Shown: positions 1 to 12,682 of the stretch, in pieces
How the letters are laid out: every line of letters begins with the position of its first letter
How positions within the stretch are numbered: position 1 is the stretch's first letter
Origin: Bryopsis sp. KO-2023
Taxonomy: Eukaryota > Chlorophyta > Ulvophyceae > Bryopsidales > Bryopsidaceae
Direction of reading: 5' to 3'
Length of the DNA: 64,000 bases
NCBI GenBank assembly: GCA_030272585.1
Contig: BSYQ01000004.1
Location: forward strand, 1,426,001 to 1,490,000
Position numbers and translations under genes: made by a program
Notes under the pieces: model-generated
Seen by the model: the letters and a program-made list of their open reading frames with translations, nothing else
What the model was told of the DNA's origin: nothing
Databases searched by the model: none

Positions 1-414
1 CTTTCCACCGTTCCTTCATTTCGAAAGCGGCTACCGGATGCGCAGCCACTCATTGTTGTGGGTTCAGGCTAAGTCAGACATCCATGCAGTTTCATTGCAA
101 TCGTATTGTATGAATAGTAAGACGCTTTTTGAAGAGGGATTCTAACATCGCACGTGTATGTGTGACATTTAGGAGCACCCAGGCAGACAGGAAATTTTCT
201 TTGCGGTACATTGAGAAAAAGAGAACATCCCTGATATTCACATTCAAGGTAGTGTTGCTCGCAAAAAGTGATATGTGCAAAAACAGGGGGGGCATGACGC
301 TCCTAAAGGTCGGTTTCCTTATGCTTGCTCCCTGAGAACAATGGGCCTTCGAATTCATCAGTGTGGAGGCACCTTGATCGCCCCCCAGTGGGTCTTGATT
401 GCAGCACATTGTTG
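1..414 (+). pseudogene. B1: truncated family-B S1 protease fragment
   Basis: Remnant of a family-B protease gene. Bases 1-56 match the pro-region exon of B2 (30591-30656), which begins before the window. Bases 287-414 match the first catalytic exon after an aacag acceptor: it reads [16 protein letters not shown] and then a CGGTL motif and VLIAAHC, so the catalytic His is present. Homology to B2 stops right after that His-Cys, at about 414, where sequence of the RRM-gene block (compare 42340 onward) begins. A TGA follows at once. The Asp and Ser exons are missing, so no protease can be made. The intervening 57-286 is intron-like and closely matches 30657-30877. This is a rearrangement breakpoint inside a catalytic exon. 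Confidence 0.8.
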
Positions 415-441
415 AATAAAATAATCAATTCTGGAGAAAAG

Positions 442-3400
442 TTCCTTCCAATTAATCCTAAGCCAGATGCAAATATCGTCGAATATAATATTATATTGGA
501 TGTAGCTGCAAGCTGCTTTTCACTTTTTCTTAGACAATTCCTCAGCGTTTTTTTATCCCAGTTCTCATGAAATCAGTCATCCAGACGCTTCCTCCTCAAT
601 TTTGCAACCCTATTTTATTTTTTGTTTAAATTTTATGCAAATTTGGCTTTTAGGAAGTGTATGGTCGACGAAAGGTTGGATGGGACGGAAGCTCTGGAAT
701 CCACTCCGAAAACACGAGTGGAAAACTGAGGGCCTCCATTCACACCAAGAGCCCATTGGTTTGCATTGTGGTGGAAAATGCTGCTGGTGCCCCTGCAACA
801 ATTCAGACACAGAACGTCCCACCACAGCCGAGTGGAAAAAAAACTTCCTCAGATTCCAAGGCCACCGGCTCCACTTGCAGCAGCATTGATGGAACTGAGA
901 ATTCGCTGTGCAATGTTGTAAGGGGCAAGGATATTGAGAATGTGACTAATACAAGAATAACACTGAGAAAGGAGGTGTTGTGGCCTTTATTTTGATTTGG
1001 CAGATGATGTTCTCCTCGATTGAGAAAAATGTGTGTTTTTCTTGTTTCATATTGCAGGGAAAAAGTGAATGTAGTATTACTAATGAAGCAACCGGATGTC
1101 CCTTTCTTTTTTTTCACTTTTTTGTGGGATTTGTTGGGTTTTTCTTTTTTTTGGGGGGGTGGGGGGGGGTGGGGGGGGTGGGCGGGGTGGGGGGTATCTA
1201 TCTTTCCTTGCATATCCAAAGAGAATATGCTTACTTGCTTGTTTGTTTGATTTGATTTTTTTTCTTTCCAACGAGGAGTGGCTTGCAGTGCATCCCGATC
1301 TTAAAGGTCTAACCCCACAGGTCAACGAAAGGAAATCAGTTTCGCAACAGGAAGCCAATCCCCCGTTCCCCCCATCAGTGGAAACCATCAATCATCTGAA
1401 CAACCCAGCACCTGTTCAAGACAATTTGATTCCTAATTTCACGGATCAGCCAATGAAAAAAATTATTCAAGAGCCCATGGACCCGATGTTCGCAGTTCTA
1501 CCAAGAGGCTCTCCACCACCAGGGAAAGGTTGGTTACTTTGGGATGAAAAATCATGCATTAAAGAATTAAAAAGTGCCTGTTTTCTTAGAAATAATGGAG
1601 GTTGGGTAACTTGAGAATTTTTTTGTGTTAAAACAGATCACAGCTTAGAATTTTTTGGATGACTACATTACAACAATGCCGGACCCCCCCCCTCACCAAA
1701 AATTGCAACAGAAACAAAATACGAATATTAGTTGCAACCCTACTCCTCGAAATTGTGCACAGTAAAACGAAATGAAATGAAATTATCAAAATAGATAAAA
1801 ATATATATGTTTAGAGAGGTGCTCAGTTGACAGCATGTACATAATTAAACAGTTTCAGAATTCACTTTTAATACAATACACTTCATGAGACCAGCATTTT
1901 CCCTTCACTCATTTAATCGAAAAATAATGGAATGGTCCAATTGGTTTTCTATCAATTTTTTTTTTCATTGAAACCAGAACGCTTGAAAATGTTTGTCCAA
2001 GGATTTCTTGCGATGTTTTATTGGTTTATGCATGTTTTTTTTGTTTCTGTAAGAGGTCTCTTGTGGATTGGGCACAGGTCCTTGGAATAAAAATTTTCAG
2101 CAATTTGTTCCTGTGCAGCCGATGCTTCCGGTATGCACACAAAATCATAGAAGAAAACATGAATGTTATTTTAAAGAGTTTTGAAGTGATTTTTAAAGCT
2201 GTGCAAATAGCCCTCTTGTGGGAAAACAAGAATACAAAAAAGGAAGCGAGCATTGCCTGAATATATATTTAAGTTTTTCCGGGATGGGGAAAAAAATTGA
2301 CAAAGGAAACACAGCTCCAGATTCAAAAGATTCTTCCTGCAATCAATTTAGAATTTATATATTTTGTCAAAAAAAATAAAAAATAAAATTCAACTTTTTA
2401 ATGAATGCCTCCTCTGTCTCTCTCTATGTACAACAGAAGCTGCAAACTTTTTCTCCTTTTTCTCCCCCGTTCAATTTCTGAAGCGTTGACTGCTCTATAA
2501 TTCAGGGAAATGAAATGTTCATGCAGAGACCTCCTCCTCCACCAATGAGGCCTTGCGCTCCACACGCTTTTGTGGATTTTCCCGCTAGACATTTTGCTTC
2601 CACTCAAAATTTTCCTCATGCTAAGTTTGGGAGGGACCCCATGCCACCACCTTCAAGAAGCTATTTCACCCGTCAGAAAAAGCAGACAGTCCCAGTCAAC
2701 CAGGTGATCCATCTTTTTTTTTGGGCGGGGGCAAGCTTGAAACATCTGTAATTTTCCCTCATTTTTTGGTGTGTGTCAAAGCTTTGAACTCAAGGTTAAC
2801 TCAATTATTTAATTTAAAAAAAAAATAATTAATTTGAGAATTGGGTAGCTGGAAAACTATTTTTTTTCTTTTTTTCTAAACGGGAAGGGGTCAAAAAAAT
2901 CGAAGATTTCGAATTTCGAAATCGAAATCGAAGATTTTTTTTTGCAATCCAAAACTACATCTACTGCTTATTTGGTGAGTGTTCTTTTTTCTTTTCCCTG
3001 CAGCCTGCATCGGCTCCTTTCAATAGAGCTCTGAAAAAAGAAAGGCACCCTGGCAAAGAAACTCCAGCATCCCTTTTCGTTGGAAACCTTGGGCCTGATG
3101 TCGACGAAGTCAATCTGTCAACTTTGCTTTTGCAAATCGGGCCAATCAAAGATGCAACTGTGAGAAATAAAACGCACAATTACACCTTTGCTTGAAAAAT
3201 CTTTTCTTAATTATACTTTTTTTTTGGTGGAATATGAAAATGTACTTTTTTCACAACCATACTTTTTGCCTAATTTTTCCTTTACCTTCAATACAGTGCA
3301 TGATTGGCTTCCTATTTTTCTTCTTGTTTTTTTTTAATGTGAAAGGTGATTCGAGAAAAAGGTAGCATGGCATCAAAAGGATTTGGCTTCGTTACCTACA

Positions 3401-3822
3401 ACAACTCTGCACATGCTCAAATTGCCATTGAAACACTTGGCGGTGCGCGTATCGATGGAGTCTTTGAAAGAAAAGTAAGCCTCATTTTGTCTGCAACATT
3501 GTTCCCAAATCAACGGGCCCCTTCCCCCTCCCCTTTTCTACTGTGGTGTCATTTCTGTACTGGGTCTCAGTGCTTTGTTCCAAAAGACAGTTCCCTTCCC
3601 CCTCTTAGTTACTTTGAAAGTCAAAAAAGTTGGAGCCAACAAAAATATAGATAAGAAAATTTCCGAAGGGTGGAAAACCTAAACCGGATGGACAGTTATT
3701 ATAGATCTTCCATGTTTTTCATTTGGTTTCTTTCTCCTTGTCGCTGACTTTAATTTTTTTCCTTCTTTTTTTCGAATTCTGCAATGCAGTCATTGAAGGT
3801 GAGTATGGCCAGAACGAAATGA
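442..3822 (+). CDS. RRM RNA-binding protein, copy 1 (5'-truncated)
   Basis: RNA-binding protein with a single C-terminal RRM, by inference acting in RNA processing or stability. Exons read from conserved splice sites: 442-501, 654-917, 1276-1528, 2506-2703, 3004-3159, 3346-3474, 3790-3822. The exon at 2506 encodes a proline-rich stretch (MQRPPPPPMRP). Exons 3004 and 3346 encode the RRM with RNP2-like LFVGNL and RNP1-like KGFGFVTY. The last exon ends SLKVSMARTK and stop. Exon 1276-1528 ends in phase 1 while 2506 starts in phase 0, so at least one small bridging exon in 1529-2505 is unresolved; 2095-2130 (QFVPVQPMLP) is a candidate but does not fix the phase alone. The start exon seen in copy 2 (41850) is missing because the duplication breakpoint lies at about 415, so this copy may be a pseudogene although its RRM is intact. 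Confidence 0.65.
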
Positions 3823-4238
3823 AAAAGAGCAGGCAGTCTGGGGAAAAAAAAAAGGAAAAGAAACAATGCAATGCATGGAATTGCCAACCGACAATTTTTT
3901 GAGGTCCCAAGTTGATTTTGTTTCCTTCTATTATGATATGAAAGTTGGAGGGGCATTTTTTTAAAGAAGAAAGGGGATATAGGGCTAATTCGTTTCAGTT
4001 GGTTTTGTAAAATACAAATATACGTCGATATAGACCAGAGAGGAGGGAGGAAAATGTGGAAACGCTTTTGAAAGAAAGTTTTGTTGGCTTGTGTGTGCTT
4101 GAAAGTCGCTGTGTTGGTCGGAGCAATGAAAACCTGGAAAAGATTCTCGGCAACATCAGGTCAACAACAAACTGCCTAAGGATTGTTGAGATGGGAATTG
4201 GGTGGTGGCCCTTCAAATTTTAGACGACTTTTTTTTTT

Positions 4239-4280
4239 CACACACACACACACACACACACCCCACACCACACCACACAC
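4239..4280. repeat. CA-rich microsatellite
   Basis: An alternating CA run that degrades into CCACA units. The matching place in RRM copies 2 and 3 (about 46015 and 53035) carries an AGCACAGAACACACACTTG sequence instead, so the microsatellite expanded in this copy after the block duplicated. Confidence 0.8.
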
Positions 4281-4791
4281 TTGTTCTGATATTGACATTA
4301 GAAACGATGCAGTGGGTGGAGTTGGATTGCCTACACTAGGGAAACAATTCTGTTCTTGAAAGTGCAACAAGAGTCTGGATGTTGAGATGTGTGTGTTTAA
4401 ATAGAGGTGGGGGAATACCCCAATCGAAGAAAAGAAAAGAATGCAACAGTACTCTGAAACAATGTTTTTTTCGCCGAACTTTTTTTTTAGCCCCCTCAGT
4501 TGCACCAAACATCCACATGACCACCTGGCTCTGGTGATCTTGTGAAATATACAACTTTTTAAGTTGTATATTTCAGACCTCCGCACCTCCGCAAGTAAAA
4601 ACTGATTGATCTATCCTTCACATGGCAGATGCATTTCTGTACGAGATTTGCGGAATGTTCAGAAACCATTCCTAAAAAAAATCATTGGAAACTCATTTAA
4701 TTAAAAGGGTAAGGCACAAAGTCGAAAGAAGCACCATACACTCAATGCAAAAGCCCAAATGAAAAGAAATCCAACACACACGATTGTGACA

Positions 4792-7700
4792 TCAACCTTT
4801 CAGAATTGCTTTGAGGCGTTCTATCTCTCCTTCACCGCATGTTTCTCCCCTGCAGCCCAAAAGGTCGGGATCAGTAACCTCCAAACACCGACAGATTATA
4901 TCTTCGATCGTATTCCCAGCTTGGTCTATGATACTCAGATCAGCACCAGCGTTTTTCAAAAATTCAATGGCTTCGGCACTTCCAAAATGGGCTGCCCAGA
5001 ACACAGGGGTTTCCCCATCCTCAGCCTGGGCATCTATTTCAGCTCCATTGTCCAAAAGCAACTGAATCAGCTCTGAGATTCCAGAATAGCCAGCTTTGTG
5101 CAAGGGTGTTACACCATTATCATTACGAGCATTCACATTGGCACCTGTGGACCAAATCACAAAGCCTCGACTCGAAAACATTTCAGAAGACTGATGCAAA
5201 AAGTGGCATTGACAGTAGAAGAAATTTTTTCACAAGGGGGCACCTGATTCCAGGAGAAACCCTGCCACACCAACTTTCCCTTTTTCTGCTGCAATCATCA
5301 AAGGGGTGAACCCGGTATCTCTTTCCAAATCCACAGTTGCCCCTGAAACATAAAACGCCAACCCCCCAAATCAGGATCACAGCTGCAGATATTCATTGTG
5401 GAAAGATAGGGTATATGTTGAATGTCACTAGCTCTGAATAAATGCTTGTTAGCAAAAACTTTGCAGCAACAAACAACGGAGCCGATACTTAAGCATACAA
5501 TTTTTATCTGGTTCGCATAATATTTTGCAGTTGAATTGTGTAATTTGGCAACAACAAAGGCAAGAAGAAAAGAAAACCTGTTTTTTGGAGCTCAAGAATC
5601 TGGTGGTGGTTTCAGAAAATCAATTCAGTAACAAGAGAAAATGCTGTTGAAATACTTCAGGAAAAGAGCTGAATTAAACACAACAAAACATTGCTGCTTT
5701 CACTTAGCAAAAAAAGGAAAGGATTGAAAGAGAGAGAAATAAAGGCAGCCAAAGAGTTCATAAAAAAACAAGCAATGACTGTCTATTCACAGGTATGTAC
5801 TGAGCCAAAAAAAATTGTAAAAAATACTGACTTTCACTGTGCAAGAGAAAACACTGGGACCTTGGTTACAAGAGCAATGATGCTGTTCAATCCATATTTT
5901 CTTTTCTTTTTGCAAACAAAGCTACAAAAGTATGAGGGTAGATTGAAAATTCCCTAAAAAAAAAAACACCACCAGATGGACCTTCTTGTTACGTTTCACC
6001 TGCTTCAACAAAGACCTTGGCGACATCCAAGCGACCCTCCTGTGCAGCCGAAAACAATGCAGTTGCACCGTCATTCTTTTGTGCATCAACAATGGCCCCT
6101 GCAATGACAACCGTTAGTTGTGTTTGAATAAACTACCTGCCTCTCCCCCCCACCCCTAAATAAAAAAATGTAGATGTGTATTGAATTTAGGAAAATAAGG
6201 CACTTGGCGGCTACTTGCCATACTGTGTTTTTGGTGTAGTTTCAAAAATAGACCTGCCACACACATCATCACTTTGCAAGGAGATTTTGTTTCCAGACAA
6301 GCGTCTTCATTTGGATGAACTTCTTTTGATACGAGGAGTCTTTATGGGTACGGCGAGTTTTCCCAATATAGACCACCTGATTCGAGAAGAAACGCCACAG
6401 TTTCAGCTTCCCCATTTTGTGCTGCAACGATCAAAGGGGTGGCTCCGGTGTCTCTTTCCAAATCCACAGTTGCCCCTGGAACATCAAACTCCATAACAAA
6501 TCACAAAGCTTTTCCATTTGTTGCCACATCCACTGTACCTTGACATACATTCTTGAACAAAATCAAAAAAAGAAAAGGGAGTGCTGTTTCTGAAAACTTT
6601 ATACCAGTGTTTGTACCAGTAAGAAGAGTCCTCCAACTTTGAATTTAACTGATGTTCAGCAGTTTGAAAAAATAGCTTGGGCGGCAGCTAGAATTTTCAG
6701 CTCTTCTGTGGTTTTCGAATCTAGAATTGAATCAGTAAGAAAAGATGATGGTGGTGGCATTTTTTTTTTCAACGGCTGGAAGTGGCCTCAAGCCCCAAAA
6801 CGATTAAAAGATAGAACTACGTATCTTTTCAAACAAAGTACCACTCGGCAGATAGCAAGAAAAGAAACACACTGGAAAAATGCAGTTCGAAAGTTCTGTC
6901 GGGATATTGCTCGTTTGCTAGCGAAGCCGCAATAGGGGTGCGGCTATGCTGCCTAAAAATGAAGGAGTTTCTCCATAACAATTTACCTGCTTCGACCAAG
7001 ACCCTGGCAATTTCCAAGTGACTTTCTTGTGCAGACAAAAACAATGCAGTTACATCTTCATCGTTTTGTGCATCAACATTGGCCTCTGCAACGACATTCG
7101 TTGAAGACATCATTAAAATTTGCCCTTAGATTGAACAAACTTACAAAGTGACATAACACTTTATGAAGGCCCTGTCGCCATGCTTTTGTCTAAGCAAAAA
7201 AATACTCAAACCACCTGCTGTCAGGGGCTCTTTTCCAAGCATAACTGTACTGGTTGCAAAAAATATATCACTAGTAATTTTGCATGGCACATGTGACTGC
7301 TTTGTTTCGCAGAAAAATCTTTTCTACCCCATATTGTTCAAAAAGTAGCAGGTAGAAGGAATTTCAGTCCATCCCAATGCACTCCACGTGTTTCTCATAT
7401 CGATGTTTGCACAGCAATAGTCTGTCACATTCCTGATTTCTTCTTTTTTCAATGTTCCTTGTCTGAATCAGGAACCCTTGGGAAAACGCAGTGAGAATTT
7501 TCCTGTTTTATCATGACACATGCAAAAACAAGAAGCCCATCACCTTTTTCAATCAGCATTTCAACAATTTCCACATGACCCTCCTCAGCAGCAACATGCA
7601 ATGGAGTAGAATTTTTGCCTCCATGCGTGGATGACGGATCCGCACCCTTTGAAAGCAGCTCCTGCAAAATCAACAAGCACACCTCCACTTTGGCTTGCCA

Positions 7701-9886
7701 TCTTCTTCGCATCAAACAATGCAGCTTTTTGTTTGGCTTCAATACAAAAGCAACCATTACAAAAAAGTACCTTGACTTTTTCGAAATCCCCAGAACCGGC
7801 AGCAGAGTAGAGATCAGCATTCAGTTCGTCACAATCCTCGCGGCATATTCCCTGTTTCAAAACAGTTCCACAAGAATTTCACGTCAGAGTTTGTCATAGC
7901 TGATAGGACTTGTGCCAACTGGGGCGAGGTTTAGGGCGGGCCATTCATACTCATTTAAATTTAATGCTTTCACTAAACTGCAACTCAAATGCAATTTACA
8001 TCGTAATTCCACAAACGATCCAAACCCAAAGTGTGGGCTTATCCAAACCATGCTATCGAGAATTACCTCGGCAGCATCATCAACATTTTCGGATGGACTC
8101 TCAGTCTCACTGGGTGGGGATGTCTCAGGGACAGAGGTTTGAAAGCCCTTTAAACAAAAACAGCTGTGAAAAATGCACATACAAAAACGTCAAATTGATT
8201 CGAGTGCTGTATCTGAGTCCCCACACATTTGCATGTTTCAGCATCGTGATGAGTGCTGATTTTTTTGCTGTTCAGGACTACAGAAAAAATATTGATTGGT
8301 TTAAGAGCACACAAGCACGAAGTGTCAGGAACCACTAATCAAATGCAGCCTACCATTTTCTCATCAATCCACTGGCGAAAGTAGCTGACCCTGGTGTACA
8401 CTGCTGGTTTGAACCTTCCCTTCTCTGAACCTCCACAATCAGTTGGTCCAAAAGAAACCAAGCCAACCAGGAGGTCAAAACCTGGAACTCCCTTTTCATC
8501 TAAGATTGCCAAGGGACCTCCAGAATCACCTGGCAGGAGGAACAGCACAGCAAAGGTCTTCCAATTGCAAAGGAATCACAACAGAGTATACACCCTACCC
8601 CTATTGGGTGTTTGACATCATTTGCAACAGGTATGCTGAACATTAAAGAAAAAGATCCAGAAAAGTTTCAAATTTGAACTTTAACAATCACATCAACTTG
8701 CTGTGGCATGTTCCCTGCGAGGTTGCATGGGCACACAGCATGTTGTCTTTAATTTGGCTCCAGACGTTCAAGCAGTTTGTGTTTTTGACATACTTAAGCC
8801 TGTCAGCCACTTGGAGGATGTTTGGGAGAGGCCCCTTGTCCGAGATCCTGCCCCAACCCACTGCCGCCACTAATTGACTTGTCCCGAGTTGCTCGGACGA
8901 ATCCGGCAGCCTGATTGGCGTTTTGGTGGACTCCCTTTCCAACAACAGCAAGGCAATATCGTTTCCATCGTCCTTATTTCCTGTCCAGCCCTCATGTACA
9001 AAGACTTTCACTGAGGTTATCACCTGAAGTCCACAGCAGTCTGTTTCCACCCCGAAAACAATTGCCAGTAGATCATAAACCACCAAGATATTCGATCTTA
9101 TCAGTATTGAACGATCTGAATAAGCCTGGAAATGCACAGTGAGTGTCTGATGTGCCAAAAGAGACCAATCCTCAGCCCAAACCATACAATTCCCCATACT
9201 GATATGATACATTATTGTTCCAAACTGCATAACGAAACTACCTCAGCACCGGTTTCATCATCTATTCCATGCGCCCCCACATACACGATCGGAGTAGCAC
9301 CAATGGATTCTGGTCCAGAAACGCAATGAGCCGCCGTCAAAACCCACTTTTTTGCAACCAAGGTCCCACCACAGCCATGCTCCCGAGTGCCAGTCACCCT
9401 CAACGAGCACGCATATGTGAATCTGCCTTCAGGCGCAGGGTGACCTCCCTGCGCCAAGCCGATTGGCATATTTAGAAAACGCACATGATCGAAACGCGAT
9501 CATATATATAATCACACACTTGCGTACCCTGACGAATATGTCTCCGTCTCGAAGGAGCTTTCTCGAGGTGGCGGTGATCGGATTGACTCCCGTCAAAGCG
9601 AGCTCGCTGATCTCTTTTTTGACGCGAGTAGTCGCCAATAAACTCCTCGGCCAAAACCAAACTTCGCTGGTGCATGAACAACCGCTCGCATGCCTGCTCC
9701 AGCCGCTTCTACAGCCGTTTTGTGGAGATCCTGGGAAAAGCCACACCCTCAAAATGACAGGTCGAGCGGTGAAACAGAAAGTCGACCAGCCACTACAACA
9801 GAACCGATCCTACCTGAGTCTTCCGAGAAAACGACTGTTGTTGCAACCAGTAAGGCAAACAACGTTCGGGATAGAACAGCATTCAT
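4792..9886 (-). CDS. A1: secreted S1 protease-ankyrin fusion
   Basis: Family-A gene, about 640 residues, read on the minus strand. Exons: 9886-9814 (signal peptide, MNAVLSRTLFALLVATTVVF), 9730-9690, about 9611-9528 (pro-region ending FVR), 9448-9242 (TAAHC), 9023-8702 (NDIALL), 8529-8354 (DSGGP), 8147-8067 (Ser/Glu/Pro linker), 7851-7771 and 7661-7544 (first ankyrin unit), four 99-nt ankyrin exons (7085-6987, 6475-6377, 6098-6000, 5342-5244) and a terminal exon 5144-4792. The His, Asp and Ser of the triad are present. Oddities: the codon spanning the 8702/8529 junction reads AGT, so the oxyanion-hole Gly before Asp-Ser becomes Ser; Gly in KPGVYT is Ala; the donor after 9690 aligns with a GC dinucleotide instead of GT. 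These could mark early decay. It is convergent with RRM copy 1 and divergent from A2. Confidence 0.85.
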
Positions 9887-10608
9887 TTCGATCGACGGCC
9901 AAACCGTTGTTCCCCCGCCTTGTGCAGGAGAGTGTAAATTGTTCCGCATAAAATCGATCAGCACTGGGGCGTCTGCAGGTCATTTCATACGATTTCACAG
10001 CTCAACACACTTGATGACGAATGTTGTCGCACAGTGTTCATCAAATCAAACCATGTTCCCACAGGAAGAAGCCGCATTAACTAGAAGCGACTGGGATTCG
10101 AGTTTGTACGTTTTGCTGTTTATTCTAGTTTCAGTGGTCGTAGAAAGGGCATGGCAACAGCGATCTTGGAAAGTGGCACGCAGATTTCAGCATACTTTTT
10201 GTGAAAGATGGGGAACACATCCATCCTGAAGCTGGCGCGATGTCGCACTGGGGCGTTGGGGAGCCTGGGTGGTTTTTCGTGTTTCGATTGATCCGGGCGA
10301 TCCGGGCGCGATGACGGACAGGGGACGCGGTTAGAGGGCGTCTGGTAGGCTTTCCCGAGTCCGCGGCAACAGTGTAATCATTATCATTATCATAACTTTA
10401 ATTAGCAAGGCCCTTTTCTGTCTCCCATAGTTCTGTGCGTTTGAACTGCCACTCAGGTGGCTGCTTTGAAGGGACCCAGACAACGTGTGATCCTTGATTG
10501 ATTGATTGAAGCGACTTTGTAGAATGAAAAACACTAGGTGGAGCGACAACATCCTTGTCCTTCTCTTCTCCTCGTCGTTTTTTAGCAAGACAAATTCGAA
10601 CTCCCAAA
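9887..10608. promoter_or_regulatory. Divergent intergenic region between A1 and A2
   Basis: The two start codons point away from each other across 722 bases, so both promoters must lie here. The A1 start is preceded on the minus strand by GATCGAA, as in A3 and A5. The A2 start is preceded by an ACAAATTCGAA sequence close to the ACGAATTCGA motif found upstream of A3, A4 and A5. No clear TATA box was identified. Confidence 0.4.
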
Positions 10609-12478
10609 ATGAATGCTGTTCTTTTCCGAACAGCGCTTGCCTTGCTGCTTGGATCATCGGCCGTTTTCTCGGAAGATTCAGGTAGTATCGTCTGTTGTTT
10701 GGATGATTGGGGCCTTTTTGTTTTACTGCACACCCTGTCATACGGAGAGTGTGGCTCTTTTTGCTGTTCAGGATCTCCACGAAACGGCGGCACAGGTGGC
10801 TGGAGCCAACAGGTAAGCCAATCTTCCGCGATTGAGAATTCTGGTTTCTTGAGAGAAGGCTGACGCGCATTCCTTGACGACGACTCGCGGCGATCAGGAG
10901 GCAAACTTGACGGGGTTCGATCCGATCATCGCCGCAACAAGCTTAAGAGAGCTCCTTCAAGACGCGGAACTATTCGTCAGGGTACGCAATCTTCCACATG
11001 TTCGCAGTCACGTTTCGATCATGTGCGTTTTCTAAATATGGCAATCGGCTTGGAGCAGGGAGGTCACCCCGCGCCTGAAGGTAGATATCCATACGCGTGC
11101 TCGTTGAGGATGACTGGCCCTCGGGATCATGGCTGTGGTGGGACCTTGGTTGGGAAAAAGTGGGTTTTGACGGCGGCTCATTGCGTTTCTGGACCAGAAT
11201 TCATTGGTGCTACTCCGATCGTGTATGTGGGGGCGCATGGGATAGATGATGAAGCCGGTGCTGAGGTAATGTCTGTTCATCAAGGCGGTGCATGATGGAG
11301 GAACGTATGGTTTGGCATGTGCAAAGTGCGTTTCGAGGCATGAAATTCCAATGCTGTGTGTTGGCATACCAGACAGCTTTAACACACTGTCAACTTTCCC
11401 TGGCTTAAACAGAAAAATGTCCCATACTAAGATTGAATGTCTGGTTCACAATCAATTGGGAATTTCATCCCTGATGATCTGGGTTCCAGGTGATACCCTC
11501 AGTGAAAGTATTCGTCCACGAAGGCTGGACGGGAAATGGGGACGATGGCAATGATATTGCTTTGCTCCTGCTGGAAAGAGAGTCCACAAAAACACCAGTC
11601 AGGCTACCAGATGCATCCCAGCAGCTGGGGACAAGTCAAATAGTGGCGGCTCTGGGTTGGGGCAGGATCTCGGACAAGGGTCCTCTGCCGAGCACCCTCC
11701 AAGTGGCTGATGACCTTGAATATGTCAAGAATTCAAACTGCTTGAACGTCTGGGACGAAATCAAAGACAGAATGCTGTGTGCCCATGGAATATCTCAAGG
11801 AACATACCAAGGCAAGTGTTAAAGTTTCTCTTTTAAAGGTATACATACCCATTGCCTCACATCCTTTACAGCTAGTTTTAAAACACCCACTCTTTTTGCA
11901 CGGGGGTAGGGGTGACGTACCCTGACCCATAAGTTTCAATTTAATGGACTTTTTTTGTGGCAGGTGATTCAGGGGGTCCCCTAGTGATCACTGATGAAGG
12001 TGGAGTTCCCGATTTCGACCTTCTCGTTGGTTTGGTTTCTTTTGGACCTGATGATTGCGGAGGTTCAGAGGAGGGCAGGTTCAAGCCAGGAGTGTACACC
12101 AGGGTCAGCTCTTTTCGCAAATGGATTGATGAAAAAATGGTTGGTTTCTTTCTTGCATTGGATAGGTTGTTTCTGACACTTTGTGTTTGTATGCTCTAAA
12201 TAAACCGATCAATCAAATCGTATACTTCTCAGTAAAAGGAAGCCATCAATCACCATTTTTCTGGAACATACATGTATGTACATAGATGTGTGTGTGTTGA
12301 GGGGGGGGGAGTGTGCTCGACCATGGTACCCAATCCAATTCAGCATGATTGTATGTTTGTGGGTTTTTTTAAACAGCGAATTTATTTTTTCTTGAAGGGT
12401 TCACAAACTTCTTCCCCTGAGACATCCCCACCCAATGAGGCTGAGAGTCCAGCCGAAAATACTGACGTTGCTGCCGAG
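10609..12478 (+). CDS. A2: secreted S1 serine protease (ankyrin tail decayed)
   Basis: Family-A head with a complete protease domain. Exons: 10609-10681 (signal peptide [20 protein letters not shown]), 10772-10812, 10898-10981 (pro-region ending LFVR), 11059-11265, 11490-11811, 11964-12139, 12398-12478 (linker [20 protein letters not shown]). Phases join without a break. Predicted catalytic residues are His107, Asp157 and Ser245. The donor after 11811 is GCAAGT, so this is an apparent GC-AG intron. The Cys that normally precedes the active-site loop (chymotrypsin Cys191) is Tyr here (GTYQGDSGGP), removing one side of a conserved disulfide. The next exon (12683) has a 10-nt deletion, so the product probably ends shortly after the linker: a protease without ankyrin repeats, or a pseudogene. 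Confidence 0.8.
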
Positions 12479-12682
12479 GTAATTCTCGATCGCATGATTT
12501 GGTTAAGCCCACACTTTTGGTTTGGATCGTTTGTGGAATTCAGATGTCGTAAATTCCATTTCAGTTACAGTTTGGTGAAGTACTACAATTGATTAAACCT
12601 CGCCCCAGTTGGCACAAGTCCTATCAGCTATGACGGCCCTAACGTGAATTTCTCATGCTGTATCAATTGTTTTTTGAAACAG

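Noticed and set aside
1096-1275. Gly-rich reading frame before the EWLAVHPDLKG exon of RRM copy 1
   Set aside because: It is a translated poly-G/poly-T intron tract; the other copies differ greatly in length there and the exon starts at the conserved acceptor.
4792-9886. Bacterial or horizontally acquired origin of the protease genes
   Set aside because: They are dense with introns at conserved positions across paralogs and match the base composition of the neighbouring RRM genes; nothing in the window indicates recent transfer.
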